Origin: TMED23 sp913054205
GTDB lineage: Bacteria > Pseudomonadota > Alphaproteobacteria > Rhodospirillales > UBA2165
Assembly (NCBI GenBank): GCA_046582495.1
Contig: JAYGEG010000099.1
Location: 6,033 to 70,032, forward strand
Length of the DNA: 64,000 nt
Direction: 5' to 3'
Below are positions 17,444 through 26,477 of this stretch, piece after piece; position 1 is the stretch's first letter; every line of letters starts with the position of its first letter. A program made the position numbers and the translations under genes. Under the pieces are notes generated by a model. That model worked only from the letters and a program-made list of their open reading frames with translations. It had not been told where the DNA came from and searched no databases.

Positions 17444-19204
17444 TTAGCGTTTTGTCGCCTTGGCCGCGATGAATAAATCATCGCCCGGCTTCGGCACTTT
17501 CTCTGTTTGCTTCGATGGTACGAGTCCCAAAATGGGTGCCATCCGTTTCACCACACGGGCAACAATCGGAGCGGCCACCCAACCGCCTGTTGCGTATCCA
17601 CGCGTGCGTTGTGTTCCTTTCGGCTCGTCGATCAAAGCCAGTATGACGTAGCGCGGCTTGTTCATTGGGAAGGCCGCGACAAAGGATGAAATCACCCGGC
17701 GACCGCTATAACCGTCGCGCGGACCTGGCTTATCCGCGGTCCCAGTTTTCCCGCCGATTAGATAGCCCGGCACGTCAGCGTTTCGCCCGGTTCCATTCCG
17801 CACCACCAAACGCATGAGCCCCCTCATTTTTCGAGATGTCGCTTTTGACAACACGCGCGAGCCGACGATTTCCTTGCCGCGCGGTATTTTGATCATTCTC
17901 GGATTGTACAAAACGCCGCCATTGACCAAGGCAGCGACTCCGGCTGCCAATTGAAGCGGGCTGATGGCAATGCCATGGCCATAAGAAATCGTCATGGTGT
18001 TGATCTCGCGCCAATGATCGGGCGTCAGAGGGGAGCCGATTTCCGGCAGCTCTATGCGGGCCGGCGTTAATAGGCCAAACCGCTTGAGATATTTTTTCTG
18101 GCCCGCGGTGCCAACCTCAAGTGCCATTTTTGCAGCACCGATATTGGAGGAATAAACAATGATTTCCGGCACCGTTAGCCAACGATTTTTGCCGTGGTAG
18201 TCGGAAATCTTGAAACGGGAAATTTTTATCGGCTTGGTCGCATCAAATCGATCACGCAAGCGGGTCACGCCGGAATCCAAGGCCATCGCGGCGGTAAACA
18301 ATTTAAAAGTCGAGCCCATCTCATAAACGCCCTTGGTCGCCCGATTGAAACCGGCAATTCCTGCAGCCGTCACCGGCTTGTTCGGATTAAAGTCTGGCAG
18401 AGAGACCATGGCGCGCACTTCACCGTTGGTAACATCCATCACAATTCCGGCAGCACCAATCGCCCGAAACTCTGCCATCGATTTGAGCAACTCTTCCCGC
18501 AGCACTGATTGCACCCGAATATCAAGAGACAGTGAGAGCGGCTCATCGGTACCGCGAAGAGATTTATCGAAATAGCCTTCAATGCCGGATAATCCTCGGC
18601 CATCAATGTTGGTTAACCCCAAAGCATGAGCAACCATCCTGCCGTGCGGATATACGCGGCGCTCGGTGCGTTGAAAGTAGAGGCCTGGAATTCCCAACGC
18701 ATTGACCGCGAATTGGGTTTTTGGCGTGAGATTGCGATGCAGCCAAACAAAAGTTTTGTCGGATGCCAGTTTCGCTTGAATTTTTTTCTTTTCAAAGCTC
18801 GGGAAAACGCGCGCCAATTTTCTGGCAGCTTCTTTGGGATCAAGAACATGGCGCGGATTGGCGTAGAGCGAGGCAGTTGGCAAACTTGAAGCAAGCAAGA
18901 TACCGTTCCGGTCGGTAATGTCGGCGCGCACTTTTCGTAATTTCAAGGTCGCTGCGATGCGTGCGCCTCGGGTTTCCTCACCCGCTTGATCGACCACCGC
19001 CAATTCTACGAGCCGGCCGGCAATAACGGCAAAAGCGAGCATAAACAAAGCGCCCGTCACCAGTAAGCGATTGCGACCGGTCTCCAGAGCATGACGGCGA
19101 ATGCCTTCAAACTTGATGTGGGTGGGGATTTCAGAAGCTGTCTCCGATGCCGATACATTTGTGTCGGCGGGACTAAAGGGATGACGGAGACGTTCGAAGA
19201 TCAC
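17444..19204 (-). CDS. ftsI: Septal transpeptidase FtsI (PBP3)
   Basis: Class B penicillin-binding protein that cross-links septal peptidoglycan with FtsW. The 586 residues have a short cytoplasmic part, one span at about 45-70, a pedestal domain, and a transpeptidase domain with S298-T-F-K301 (active serine), the SSN motif (VYSSNIGAAK) and KTGT (GGKTGTADKPG). It overlaps ftsL by four bases, so FtsL and FtsI are likely made together. Confidence 0.97.
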   Translation of the reverse strand: MIFERLRHPFSPADTNVSASETASEIPTHIKFEGIRRHALETGRNRLLVTGALFMLAFAVIAGRLVELAVVDQAGEETRGARIAATLKLRKVRADITDRNGILLASSLPTASLYANPRHVLDPKEAARKLARVFPSFEKKKIQAKLASDKTFVWLHRNLTPKTQFAVNALGIPGLYFQRTERRVYPHGRMVAHALGLTNIDGRGLSGIEGYFDKSLRGTDEPLSLSLDIRVQSVLREELLKSMAEFRAIGAAGIVMDVTNGEVRAMVSLPDFNPNKPVTAAGIAGFNRATKGVYEMGSTFKLFTAAMALDSGVTRLRDRFDATKPIKISRFKISDYHGKNRWLTVPEIIVYSSNIGAAKMALEVGTAGQKKYLKRFGLLTPARIELPEIGSPLTPDHWREINTMTISYGHGIAISPLQLAAGVAALVNGGVLYNPRMIKIPRGKEIVGSRVLSKATSRKMRGLMRLVVRNGTGRNADVPGYLIGGKTGTADKPGPRDGYSGRRVISSFVAAFPMNKPRYVILALIDEPKGTQRTRGYATGGWVAAPIVARVVKRMAPILGLVPSKQTEKVPKPGDDLFIAAKATKR

Positions 19205-19554
19205 CGGCGTGCCCCCCTTCCGGACGGTCTAACCGAAATTTTATCAGCAGAAATAGCCTGCTCATCACCATCGGGGGCAGCTAAAGCTTTGCTTAAATCT
19301 TCTGGAGATTTAATTTGAGTGGGCTCGGTTGGCTTCATATTGAGATAGCGCGATGCCAAGTCTTTAATTCGTGCGACGTCGTTCAAGTGGCTCCATTCCG
19401 CTTTGAGAACATGGATGCCTTCTTGATCGGCAACAATCGCACGGTTGAGAACGTCAAGCTCCTGTTCCAGATCGGTGACCTCATATTTCAAATAAAATAA
19501 CGCAACGCTCATTATGGCTGCGAGTAGAAGCGTGAGTATCGTCGTTTGTCGCAT
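19201..19554 (-). CDS. ftsL: Cell division protein FtsL
   Basis: Small bitopic membrane protein of the FtsQLB complex. The 117 residues have one N-terminal span (about 4-23) and a following heptad-rich coiled-coil segment (EVTDLEQELDVLNRAI). FtsL is poorly conserved; the call rests on topology, length and the rsmH-ftsL-ftsI order. It starts 14 bp after rsmH and overlaps ftsI. Confidence 0.9.
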   Translation of the reverse strand: MRQTTILTLLLAAIMSVALFYLKYEVTDLEQELDVLNRAIVADQEGIHVLKAEWSHLNDVARIKDLASRYLNMKPTEPTQIKSPEDLSKALAAPDGDEQAISADKISVRPSGRGARR

Positions 19555-19568
19555 GCTCCTCTTCTCCT

Positions 19569-20528
19569 CTATATACCTGAATTATTTGACCAAGCTGATG
19601 CATCATTGCGCTCAGCGACTCGTAACCGGGCAGACCGCGCCCGTGGATTTTGCGAAGCTTCATCCTTCCCCGGTTTGATTGCGCCGCGTTTCAATAAACT
19701 GAAACTCGGGATCGGCGCTGCATCGGGCAATTCAGGTAGGTGGCGGGAACCACGCCCAGTTGCTCCACTATGCTCATGGAGGAAGGATTTCACTTTGCGA
19801 TCTTCCAGGGAGTGGAAGGAAACAACGGCCAGACGGCCGCCGGGAGCCAATATTTGTTCAGCCCCTATCAAGCCACGTTCAAGCTCACCGAGCTCGTCAT
19901 TGACCTGAATTCGAAGCGCCATAAAAGTCCGGGTTGCGGGATTAATTCCATCCTTTGAACGACGCACAATGCGATGAATAATCTCGACCAGGTGAGAGGT
20001 GGTCAAAATTGGGTTGTCTTCGCGGGTTTCAACAATAGCGCGGGCAATGCGGCGGGCATAGCGCTCCTCGCCATAGTGATAAATGACATCGGCAATTTCT
20101 TCTTCCGGCGCTTGATTAACAAAATCGGCGGCCGTAGGTCCTTCATCTGCCATGCGCATATCGAGCGGACCATCGAAGCGGAATGAAAATCCACGTACCG
20201 GATCGTCAATCTGCGGCGAGGAGACACCAAGGTCGAGCGTCACACCATCGACTTTGGTCACACCCGCATCCGCCATCAGCGAGGCCATATCACCAAAGCA
20301 GCCTTCAAGCACAATGAGGCGGCCATCATATTTGCTGCTGAGTTCTGCGCCAAAAGTAATCGCCGCAGGATCTCGGTCAATGCCAAAAACCTGCGTTGCG
20401 GCTGTCTCTAATATTGCCTGGCTATAGCCTCCGCGGCCAAAGGTGCCATCAACATAAATACCGCCATCGCGGGGGGCTAGGCCATCGATCACTTCCTTGA
20501 TCATCACCGGGATATGATCAGCTGTCAT
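19569..20528 (-). CDS. rsmH: 16S rRNA (cytosine(1402)-N4)-methyltransferase
   Basis: Methylates C1402 of 16S rRNA at the ribosomal P site. The 319 residues start with the typical HIPVMIKEVIDGL segment and have the SAM motif YVDGTFGRGGYS, the LDLGVSSPQID motif and the late motif VVSFHSLEDRKVK. It overlaps mraZ by four bases as the second gene of the cluster. Confidence 0.97.
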   Translation of the reverse strand: MTADHIPVMIKEVIDGLAPRDGGIYVDGTFGRGGYSQAILETAATQVFGIDRDPAAITFGAELSSKYDGRLIVLEGCFGDMASLMADAGVTKVDGVTLDLGVSSPQIDDPVRGFSFRFDGPLDMRMADEGPTAADFVNQAPEEEIADVIYHYGEERYARRIARAIVETREDNPILTTSHLVEIIHRIVRRSKDGINPATRTFMALRIQVNDELGELERGLIGAEQILAPGGRLAVVSFHSLEDRKVKSFLHEHSGATGRGSRHLPELPDAAPIPSFSLLKRGAIKPGKDEASQNPRARSARLRVAERNDASAWSNNSGI

Positions 20529-21019
20529 GATGCGCCCTCCGCTTTGGACCCATCGCTGGATCTAAGACGCAAGGTGGCACCCCGCGAACGGGCGCGCTCA
20601 AAGGCTTCGGCATTATGGGTTTCATAAGCGCCGGCTTCCCAAATCTGAAAGCGTGTTCCGCGACCGACAAAAACAGCCTCAGCGCCGAGGCCGGCATAAT
20701 CAATCAGCGCTTTCGGCAGCAGAACACGACCTTCGGTGTCATAGGCAAGTTGGTGGGAGTTCTCGAGGATTGTCGTCGCGAGATCGTCCTGTTCATCCGA
20801 AAACAATTCCAAGTCGTCCAGGCTATCGATGACACGCTGAATAAAAGCCTCACCACAGCCTTCAATGGCGGGAAATTTGAAGGAGCGGTAGACGTAGATG
20901 CCAGAGAATTCAGATTTTGCGGAATTGGGTACAGAAAGGGCGTCGCGAAACGGCTTGGGAACCGATACACGCCCCTTTTTATCAATCTTATTGATATGCC
21001 GGCCGATTAACGCAGCCAT
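20525..21019 (-). CDS. mraZ: Transcriptional regulator MraZ
   Basis: DNA-binding regulator at the head of the dcw cluster; in E. coli it represses its own operon. The protein has two AbrB-like half domains, each with the conserved DxxGR motif: DKKGRVSVPKPFR at about 13-25, and DTEGRVLLPKAL near residue 95. At 164 residues it is a little longer than the usual 150 because of a C-terminal tail. The TGGG box array at 21140-21203 lies about 120 bp upstream of the start and fits autoregulation. Confidence 0.96.
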   Translation of the reverse strand: MAALIGRHINKIDKKGRVSVPKPFRDALSVPNSAKSEFSGIYVYRSFKFPAIEGCGEAFIQRVIDSLDDLELFSDEQDDLATTILENSHQLAYDTEGRVLLPKALIDYAGLGAEAVFVGRGTRFQIWEAGAYETHNAEAFERARSRGATLRLRSSDGSKAEGAS

Positions 21020-21372
21020 TTTTTTCCCGCCTCAACACTAATGACGGCAGACTTTTTCAGCTTTTCATGAGAGGTCCCGACCCCTGTAGAAAATGCAAAG
21101 CAACCGTCAATTTAACACCCAAATCTATGGCACTCCCCATGGGTATATTTGGGATAGCATGGGATTTAATGGGCGTCAATGGGATAACATGCCGGATTAT
21201 GGGTTAACAAAGCCTTTCCAGGCTCAATTTTCAGCCTTTGCCGCCCTAAAATTCAGACAGGAATAAACACCCTAATTTCGACCGAAATAAGGTTGAATAA
21301 TGGTATCCGGGTCACATTTTAAATTTAACCCGGGGCAATTTATTAAAATGTAAATTTTTAGGAAAAGGGGCG
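21020..21372 (-). promoter_or_regulatory. Control region of the dcw cluster (353 bp without a gene)
   Basis: AT-rich intergenic region between the uxs stop and mraZ. Read on the minus strand it holds, in order: a hairpin with CCGGGT/ACCCGG arms (21307-21333) soon after the uxs stop; the TGGG array; a candidate sigma-70 promoter with TTGACG (21105-21110) and a weak TACAGG -10 (21083-21088) 16 bases apart; and a GAGG ribosome site for mraZ. A second TTGACG (21174-21179) inside the array, with TATCCC 17 bases on, would be covered by bound MraZ. Promoter assignments are by eye. Confidence 0.5.
21140..21203 (+). promoter_or_regulatory. MraZ operator: six TGGG boxes at exact 10-bp spacing
   Basis: TGGG occurs on the plus strand at 21140, 21150, 21160, 21170, 21180 and 21200. 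A degenerate TGCC fills the expected slot at 21190. Known MraZ sites are direct TGGGN repeats separated by five bases, which gives exactly this period. All boxes fall on one helical face, upstream of the likely mraZ promoter. E. coli has three such boxes, so seven slots is long. The array is seen directly; MraZ as the binder is inferred from the family and position. Confidence 0.85.
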
Positions 21373-22314
21373 TTAAATCGCTTCAGCGAAATAGGCGATG
21401 GTTTTCTCAAGGCCTTGTTCCAACTGGATGGTCGGCTGCCAATCGAGTTTTTCTATTGCCAACGATATATCGGGGCAGCGTTGGAGCGGATCATCCTCCG
21501 GCAAAGGCTCGTACACCAACTCGGAGTTCGCCCCGGTCATTTTGATGACAAGCTCCGCCAATTGTTTGATCGTGAATTCACCCGGATTGCCTAAATTTAC
21601 CGGCCCGATCATGTCATCGGCGGAATCCATCAACCGCACAAAGCCCTCAACCAAATCATCAACATAACAGAAAGATCTGGTCTGACTGCCATCGCCATAA
21701 ATCGTAATTGGCTCGCCGCGAAGTGCCTGCACGATAAAGTTTGAAACAACCCGGCCATCGTCCGGCCGCATCCGCGGTCCATAGGTGTTGAATATTCGGG
21801 CGACTTTGATTTTCAACTTGTGCTGACGATGATAATCGAAAAACAACGTTTCGGCGCAGCGTTTGCCTTCATCGTAGCAAGCGCGCGGGCCAATCGGATT
21901 AACATTGCCGCGGTAATCCTCGGTTTGCGGATGAACGGTGGGATCGCCATATACCTCACTGGTCGAAGATTGAAAAATTTTGGCGCCCGTGCGTTTCGCA
22001 AGCCCCAGCATATTGATCGCTCCGTGGACACTGGTCTTAGTCGTCTGAACCGGATCATATTGATAGTGGATCGGCGAGGCAGGACAAGCGAGGTTATAAA
22101 TCTCATCGACTTCGACATAGAGTGGAAATGTCACATCATGTCGCATCAACTCAAAATTTGGGTTTTCCAATAACGGCGCAATATTGTCCTTGGTTCCCGT
22201 AAAGTAGTTATCCAGACATATGACATCATGGCCTTCGGTGACCAGGCGTTCGCTGAGATGAGAGCCAATAAAACCGGCACCACCGGTAATTAAAATTCGC
22301 TTACGGGGAGGCAT
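21373..22314 (-). CDS. uxs: UDP-glucuronate decarboxylase (UDP-xylose synthase)
   Basis: Extended short-chain dehydrogenase that makes UDP-xylose from UDP-glucuronate, a precursor for surface polysaccharide. The 313 residues show the NAD loop TGGAGFIGSHL (10-20), the family segment YNLACPASPIHYQ, the catalytic pair Y147/K151 in CYDEGKR, and RIFNTYGPRM, all typical of the UXS branch as opposed to other sugar epimerases. It lies upstream of mraZ on the same strand but 353 bp away, so it is not part of that operon. Confidence 0.92.
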   Translation of the reverse strand: MPPRKRILITGGAGFIGSHLSERLVTEGHDVICLDNYFTGTKDNIAPLLENPNFELMRHDVTFPLYVEVDEIYNLACPASPIHYQYDPVQTTKTSVHGAINMLGLAKRTGAKIFQSSTSEVYGDPTVHPQTEDYRGNVNPIGPRACYDEGKRCAETLFFDYHRQHKLKIKVARIFNTYGPRMRPDDGRVVSNFIVQALRGEPITIYGDGSQTRSFCYVDDLVEGFVRLMDSADDMIGPVNLGNPGEFTIKQLAELVIKMTGANSELVYEPLPEDDPLQRCPDISLAIEKLDWQPTIQLEQGLEKTIAYFAEAI

Positions 22315-22587
22315 AAAAACTCCAAATCCTTAATTGATTATCCGAGACATATTGGATCAAACATTGTTGTGGACAATATCACTGTAATGCCGCCCCGATA
22401 AGAAAATATTCTTAACCTCTATATATCGGTTATAGTTAGCCAGCGTAACGTCCAACGGTTTATAGTTGGTTAAGTGTTTTAGGGTATAAATATGCTAATT
22501 GGCCAATCTATGCTTTGGGCTTATTTCTGTAAAAAATACCAGTGAGAAAACGTGTGAAAATTCCTGTGGTGAAATCCCCGGTTAAAA
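22315..22587. promoter_or_regulatory. Divergent intergenic region between uxs and the EAL-like gene
   Basis: An AT-rich stretch of 273 bp that must hold promoters for both genes. Two imperfect direct repeats, CGGTTATAGTTAG (near 22428) and CGGTTTATAGTTGG (near 22457), are spaced about three helical turns apart and could bind a regulator. No open reading frame or RNA gene was seen. Confidence 0.35.
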
Positions 22588-23871
22588 ATGGCTGACAATT
22601 CGTCGGTAATCACATCCGTATCAGAACGGCGAACACCTGAGAGTTCGCTGCTCGATCATGTTGAACGCGTCGCTCATAGTCGAAGCGGACGGTTTGCGGT
22701 GCAAGTTCATTTGTCCGACCTACGTCCCCACAATCGAAAACCACACCATATCCGTATTGCAGCGCGTTCATTTGATTCGGTATTGAACTCTGCTGAATCC
22801 AATCTCTATGTCCTGACGTCGAACGATCTCGTGCTAATCTGCAAAGACGTTCGCATCGACGATCTTGATAATGCGATCGATAAATTACGCAGACTTTTCC
22901 GCAACGATCCATTGGCGGCTGGCGGCAGAGGCGGTGGCCAAGATGGTTTTACCAGCTGGTTCGATTTTGAAGCCGATTACGATAACTTCCTCCAACTGGT
23001 CATCGAAATGTCCGATGCGCGTGGAACTGAGTTTGGCATCGGTGAAGATGCCTCGGCGGGGCGTGAATTAGGTGTCGGCTTTATGGGCGAAGTACTAGAT
23101 CCGTTCAGTTTGGCAAAGGTCGACGATTCGCTCAATCGCACTCGCATTGAAGATATGATCCAGCAACAACCCGCGGTAATTATCGGCGCGGATGGCACGG
23201 AACGCATTTTGTTTCAAGAAAATTATCTCTCAATCGCCGAGCTTCAACGCCGTATTGCACCGGGCTACAACCTGATTTCTAACCAATGGCTATTCCAACA
23301 CCTCACCCAGACTATAGATCGCCGCATGTTGGCGACGCTTGCCCGCGATGATTTCGGCTCTATGTCAGATGCCATCAGCATCAACTTGAATATCAGCACA
23401 GTCCTGTCGAAAGATTTTCAACGCTTTGATGAAGCGGTGGCGGAATTCACCGGCAAGGTTGTTATTGAGTTACAACAGATCGACATCTTTTCTGATTTGG
23501 ATAGCTTTTATTACGCTCGCAATTGGCTCAGAGACCGCGGCTATCGAATTTGTATCGACGGCCTGACCTATGAAACGATTTCCTTCATTGACCGGGAAAA
23601 GCTTGGTGCGGATATGGTCAAACTGATCTGGAATCAAGAACTGGTCGATAGCGTCGGAAAAGAGGAGGCTTCCCGTATTGTTGCTGAAATAAGTGGGTCG
23701 AGGATTATCCTATGCCGCTGTGATGATGAAACAGCGATTGAGTTTGGTCAATCGGTCGGCATTAGCATGTTCCAAGGCCGCCATATTGAGAACCTGATTG
23801 CCGAGGAAAATCGCCGCCGGGAAATGGAAATGGCAAAACGGCGCACCCAAAATTTGAACTTCATTGATTAG
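22588..23871 (+). CDS. Degenerate EAL-domain protein, probably without phosphodiesterase activity
   Basis: A 427-residue protein with no signal or membrane span. Its C-terminal half (about 230-405) follows the EAL fold: SINLNISTVLSKDF matches the strand that carries conserved Asn, VVIELQQIDIF the strand usually ending in Glu, then ICIDGLTYETISF and ADMVKLIW, and GISMFQGRHIENL matches the terminal GxxxQG motif. The key acidic residues are changed (DDFG reads IDGL, KID reads KLI, and no EAL triad is seen), so c-di-GMP hydrolysis is unlikely. Residues about 72-108 faintly resemble a decayed GGDEF strand pair. It may bind c-di-GMP or a protein partner. The fold assignment is by motif pattern only. 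Confidence 0.7.
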   Translation: MADNSSVITSVSERRTPESSLLDHVERVAHSRSGRFAVQVHLSDLRPHNRKPHHIRIAARSFDSVLNSAESNLYVLTSNDLVLICKDVRIDDLDNAIDKLRRLFRNDPLAAGGRGGGQDGFTSWFDFEADYDNFLQLVIEMSDARGTEFGIGEDASAGRELGVGFMGEVLDPFSLAKVDDSLNRTRIEDMIQQQPAVIIGADGTERILFQENYLSIAELQRRIAPGYNLISNQWLFQHLTQTIDRRMLATLARDDFGSMSDAISINLNISTVLSKDFQRFDEAVAEFTGKVVIELQQIDIFSDLDSFYYARNWLRDRGYRICIDGLTYETISFIDREKLGADMVKLIWNQELVDSVGKEEASRIVAEISGSRIILCRCDDETAIEFGQSVGISMFQGRHIENLIAEENRRREMEMAKRRTQNLNFID

Positions 23872-23913
23872 CTCACACTATTTGCATTTTCAGTCTGTAG
23901 AGGATATCGGCAA

Positions 23914-24603
23914 ATGCTCGATTTAATTAGCCGCAAGCTAAAATTAATTACTATTTTGACCACCTTTGCAATTGGCCTATCCGCCTGTGCCAGCGGGCCA
24001 AAAATACCAACTTCGGAAGCATTGGTTACATCTGCGGCGCGCACTTTAAATATTCTCAAAAACCGGGCCGATCTCGAACGGTTCAACAGTCAGCTTAAAA
24101 AAGCGGCTGGAGTTGCGATCTTTCCGTCGGTTTACAAAGTTGGCTTTTTTGTCGGCGCGGAAGGCGGCAATGGCCTTTTGATCGCCAAAAATAAAAATGG
24201 CGATTGGGGTTACCCGGCATTTTACACATTGGCTTCCGGCAGCTGGGGCCTGCAATTTGGCGGTCAAAAATCCGGCGTAATTTTGATTATTCGGAGCCCC
24301 GCCGCTGTTGCTGCGCTGATGAAACATCAGGGTAAATTCTCTGCCGATGCCGGTATAGCCGTCGGCACTGTCGGCACCGGCATCGAAGGATCGGTAACGT
24401 CAAACCTCGGCGCAGATATTATCGCTTATAGTGATTCAAAGGGATTGTTCGGTGGCGTTTCACTGGAAGGCTCAGCCATTGTTCGACGCAATGACCTAAA
24501 CTCGGAATATTATGGAGGGGCGGTAGAGCCCCGCGCTATTCTCATTGATCATGCTCATCAGAATGCACAGGCGAATGTTCTTCGCCAAAATCTGAGCGAG
24601 TAA
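23914..24603 (+). CDS. SYLF-domain (Ysc84-like) lipoprotein
   Basis: A 229-residue exported protein with a lipoprotein signal: a hydrophobic stretch at about 9-22, then the lipobox LSAC with C25 as the likely lipidated residue. The rest matches the SYLF/Ysc84 lipid-binding domain: AVGVAIFP-like GVAIFPSVYKVGFFVGAEGG, then GYPAFYTLASGSWGLQFGGQ and YSDSKGLFGGVSLEGS. Bacterial members are envelope lipoproteins of unclear function, thought to bind lipids. It follows the EAL-like gene by 42 bp on the same strand and may share its transcript. Confidence 0.88.
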   Translation: MLDLISRKLKLITILTTFAIGLSACASGPKIPTSEALVTSAARTLNILKNRADLERFNSQLKKAAGVAIFPSVYKVGFFVGAEGGNGLLIAKNKNGDWGYPAFYTLASGSWGLQFGGQKSGVILIIRSPAAVAALMKHQGKFSADAGIAVGTVGTGIEGSVTSNLGADIIAYSDSKGLFGGVSLEGSAIVRRNDLNSEYYGGAVEPRAILIDHAHQNAQANVLRQNLSE

Positions 24604-24747
24604 CGTTACTCCAGCCGGATTTTTTAACTTCTAGGTCACACTCACATTCCGCAAAAGCTTGGTCTCCAGGCTTTTTATTTGGCAATTTGTGAGATACATA
24701 ATGCCTACCTTTTTTCCACATCAATATTATGAACGGTCTACGCATAA

Positions 24748-26448
24748 ATGAGCCCATCAGATACACCCATCACGACCGAAGATGATGAAGGATCGCGCGA
24801 TTTTATACGCGATATTGTGCATGAAGATTTGAATTCTGGGCGCAAATCATCGGTCGTTACGCGATTTCCGCCAGAACCAAACGGCTATCTCCACATCGGA
24901 CACGCAAAATCGATTGTTTTAAATTTCGGCATTGCCGAGGAATTTGGCGGCCGCTGTCATTTGCGTTTTGATGACACCAATCCAGCCAAAGAAGAGCAGG
25001 AATACATCGATGCCATTCAAGAGGACGTGCGCTGGTTGGGTTTCAATTGGGGCGATCACCTTTATTATACATCTGATTATTTTGAGCAGCTTTATGTCTG
25101 GGCCCAACATCTGATCACCGAAGGCTTGGCCTATGTCGACGATTTGACTGCCGATGAAATTCGCGAGCACCGCGGCACCTTGACCGAATCCGGTACCAAC
25201 AGCCCCTACAGGGACCGTGCACCGGAAGAAAGCCTTGATCTGTTTCAGCGTATGCGGGCTGGTGAGTTTGAAAATGGTGCCAAAGTATTACGTGCTAAAA
25301 TCGATATGTCCTCAGGAAATATCAATCTGCGCGATCCGGTGATTTATCGCATCCTGCATGCCGAGCATCCGCGCACGGGCAAGGATTGGTGCATATATCC
25401 TAATTATGATTTTGCCCACGGCCAATCAGATGCGATTGAGGAGATCACACACTCTATTTGCACGTTGGAGTTTGAAGACCATCGACCGCTTTATGACTGG
25501 CTGATCAAGAACCTTCCGGTGCCATCCGAGCCTCACCAATATGAGTTCGCTCGGCTCAATCTGACCTATACAGTTTTATCTAAACGTCGCCTCATGCAAT
25601 TGGTAAACGAAGGCCATGTCGAAGGCTGGGATGATCCCCGCATGCCTACGATCAGCGGGTATCGCCGGCGCGGCTATCCAGCGGCGGCAATCCGTGACTT
25701 TGCTGGTCGAATTGGCGTTTCAAAATCAAATGCAACCCTTGAAGTACAAGCGCTTGAAGCCTGCGTGAGGGATCATTTAAACACACATGCCGAACGCCGC
25801 ATGGCCGTCCTCAATCCTTTAAAAGTCGTGATCGAGAATTATCCTGAAGATCAATCGGAAGAGCTTGATGCCCTTAATAATCCAAACGATGAAACCGCTG
25901 GCAAACGCAAGGTTCCTTTTAGCCGGGAGCTCTATATCGAGCGAGATGACTTCATGGAAGACCCGCCGAAAAAGTTTTTCCGTTTGGCACCAGGCCGAGA
26001 AGTACGGTTGCGCTACGCCTATTTTGTCACCTGCACCGAAGCGATCAAAGACGACAACGGCGAAATTGTCGAACTGCGCTGCACCTATGACCCAGAAACA
26101 AAAGGTGGTAACGCGCCAGATGGCCGCAAGGTCAAAGCAACGCTTCACTGGGTATCAACGGCCCATGCTGTCGGTGCCAGAATTCATCAGTATGAGCATT
26201 TGTTTACGGAAGAAATTCCGGGTGGCGGCGCGGGTGATTTTTTAGAGGACATTAATTCAAACTCGTTATCTATATTAACCGGTTGCAAACTTGAACCCGC
26301 TTTGCAAAATGCTAAACATGGGGAAACAGTTCAATTTGAACGCCTCGGGTATTTCTGCCTCGACAAAACCGCGACCTCAGATGAACTTGTCTTCAATCAA
26401 ACCATTGGCTTGAGAGACAATTGGGCTAAAGTGAAAGCCAAAGGCTAA
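24748..26448 (+). CDS. glnS: Glutamine--tRNA ligase
   Basis: Class I synthetase that charges tRNA-Gln directly. The 566 residues contain the HIGH motif at 49-52 (GYLHIGHAKS), the family segment FDDTNPAKEEQEY, a KMSKS-type loop (VLSKRRL) near residue 275 and two beta-barrel anticodon domains. Many alphaproteobacteria lack GlnRS and use a non-discriminating GluRS plus GatCAB, so its presence is informative. It is flanked by short gaps and is probably transcribed alone or with the following ridA gene 29 bp away. Confidence 0.96.
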   Translation: MSPSDTPITTEDDEGSRDFIRDIVHEDLNSGRKSSVVTRFPPEPNGYLHIGHAKSIVLNFGIAEEFGGRCHLRFDDTNPAKEEQEYIDAIQEDVRWLGFNWGDHLYYTSDYFEQLYVWAQHLITEGLAYVDDLTADEIREHRGTLTESGTNSPYRDRAPEESLDLFQRMRAGEFENGAKVLRAKIDMSSGNINLRDPVIYRILHAEHPRTGKDWCIYPNYDFAHGQSDAIEEITHSICTLEFEDHRPLYDWLIKNLPVPSEPHQYEFARLNLTYTVLSKRRLMQLVNEGHVEGWDDPRMPTISGYRRRGYPAAAIRDFAGRIGVSKSNATLEVQALEACVRDHLNTHAERRMAVLNPLKVVIENYPEDQSEELDALNNPNDETAGKRKVPFSRELYIERDDFMEDPPKKFFRLAPGREVRLRYAYFVTCTEAIKDDNGEIVELRCTYDPETKGGNAPDGRKVKATLHWVSTAHAVGARIHQYEHLFTEEIPGGGAGDFLEDINSNSLSILTGCKLEPALQNAKHGETVQFERLGYFCLDKTATSDELVFNQTIGLRDNWAKVKAKG

Positions 26449-26477
26449 AATTTAAATTCGTAAGGGGAGAAGTTAAA

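Noticed and set aside
21140..21203. Short tandem repeat or microsatellite instead of an operator
   Set aside because: Only the TGGG positions are constant; the intervening bases vary, which fits a protein-binding array better than simple sequence slippage.
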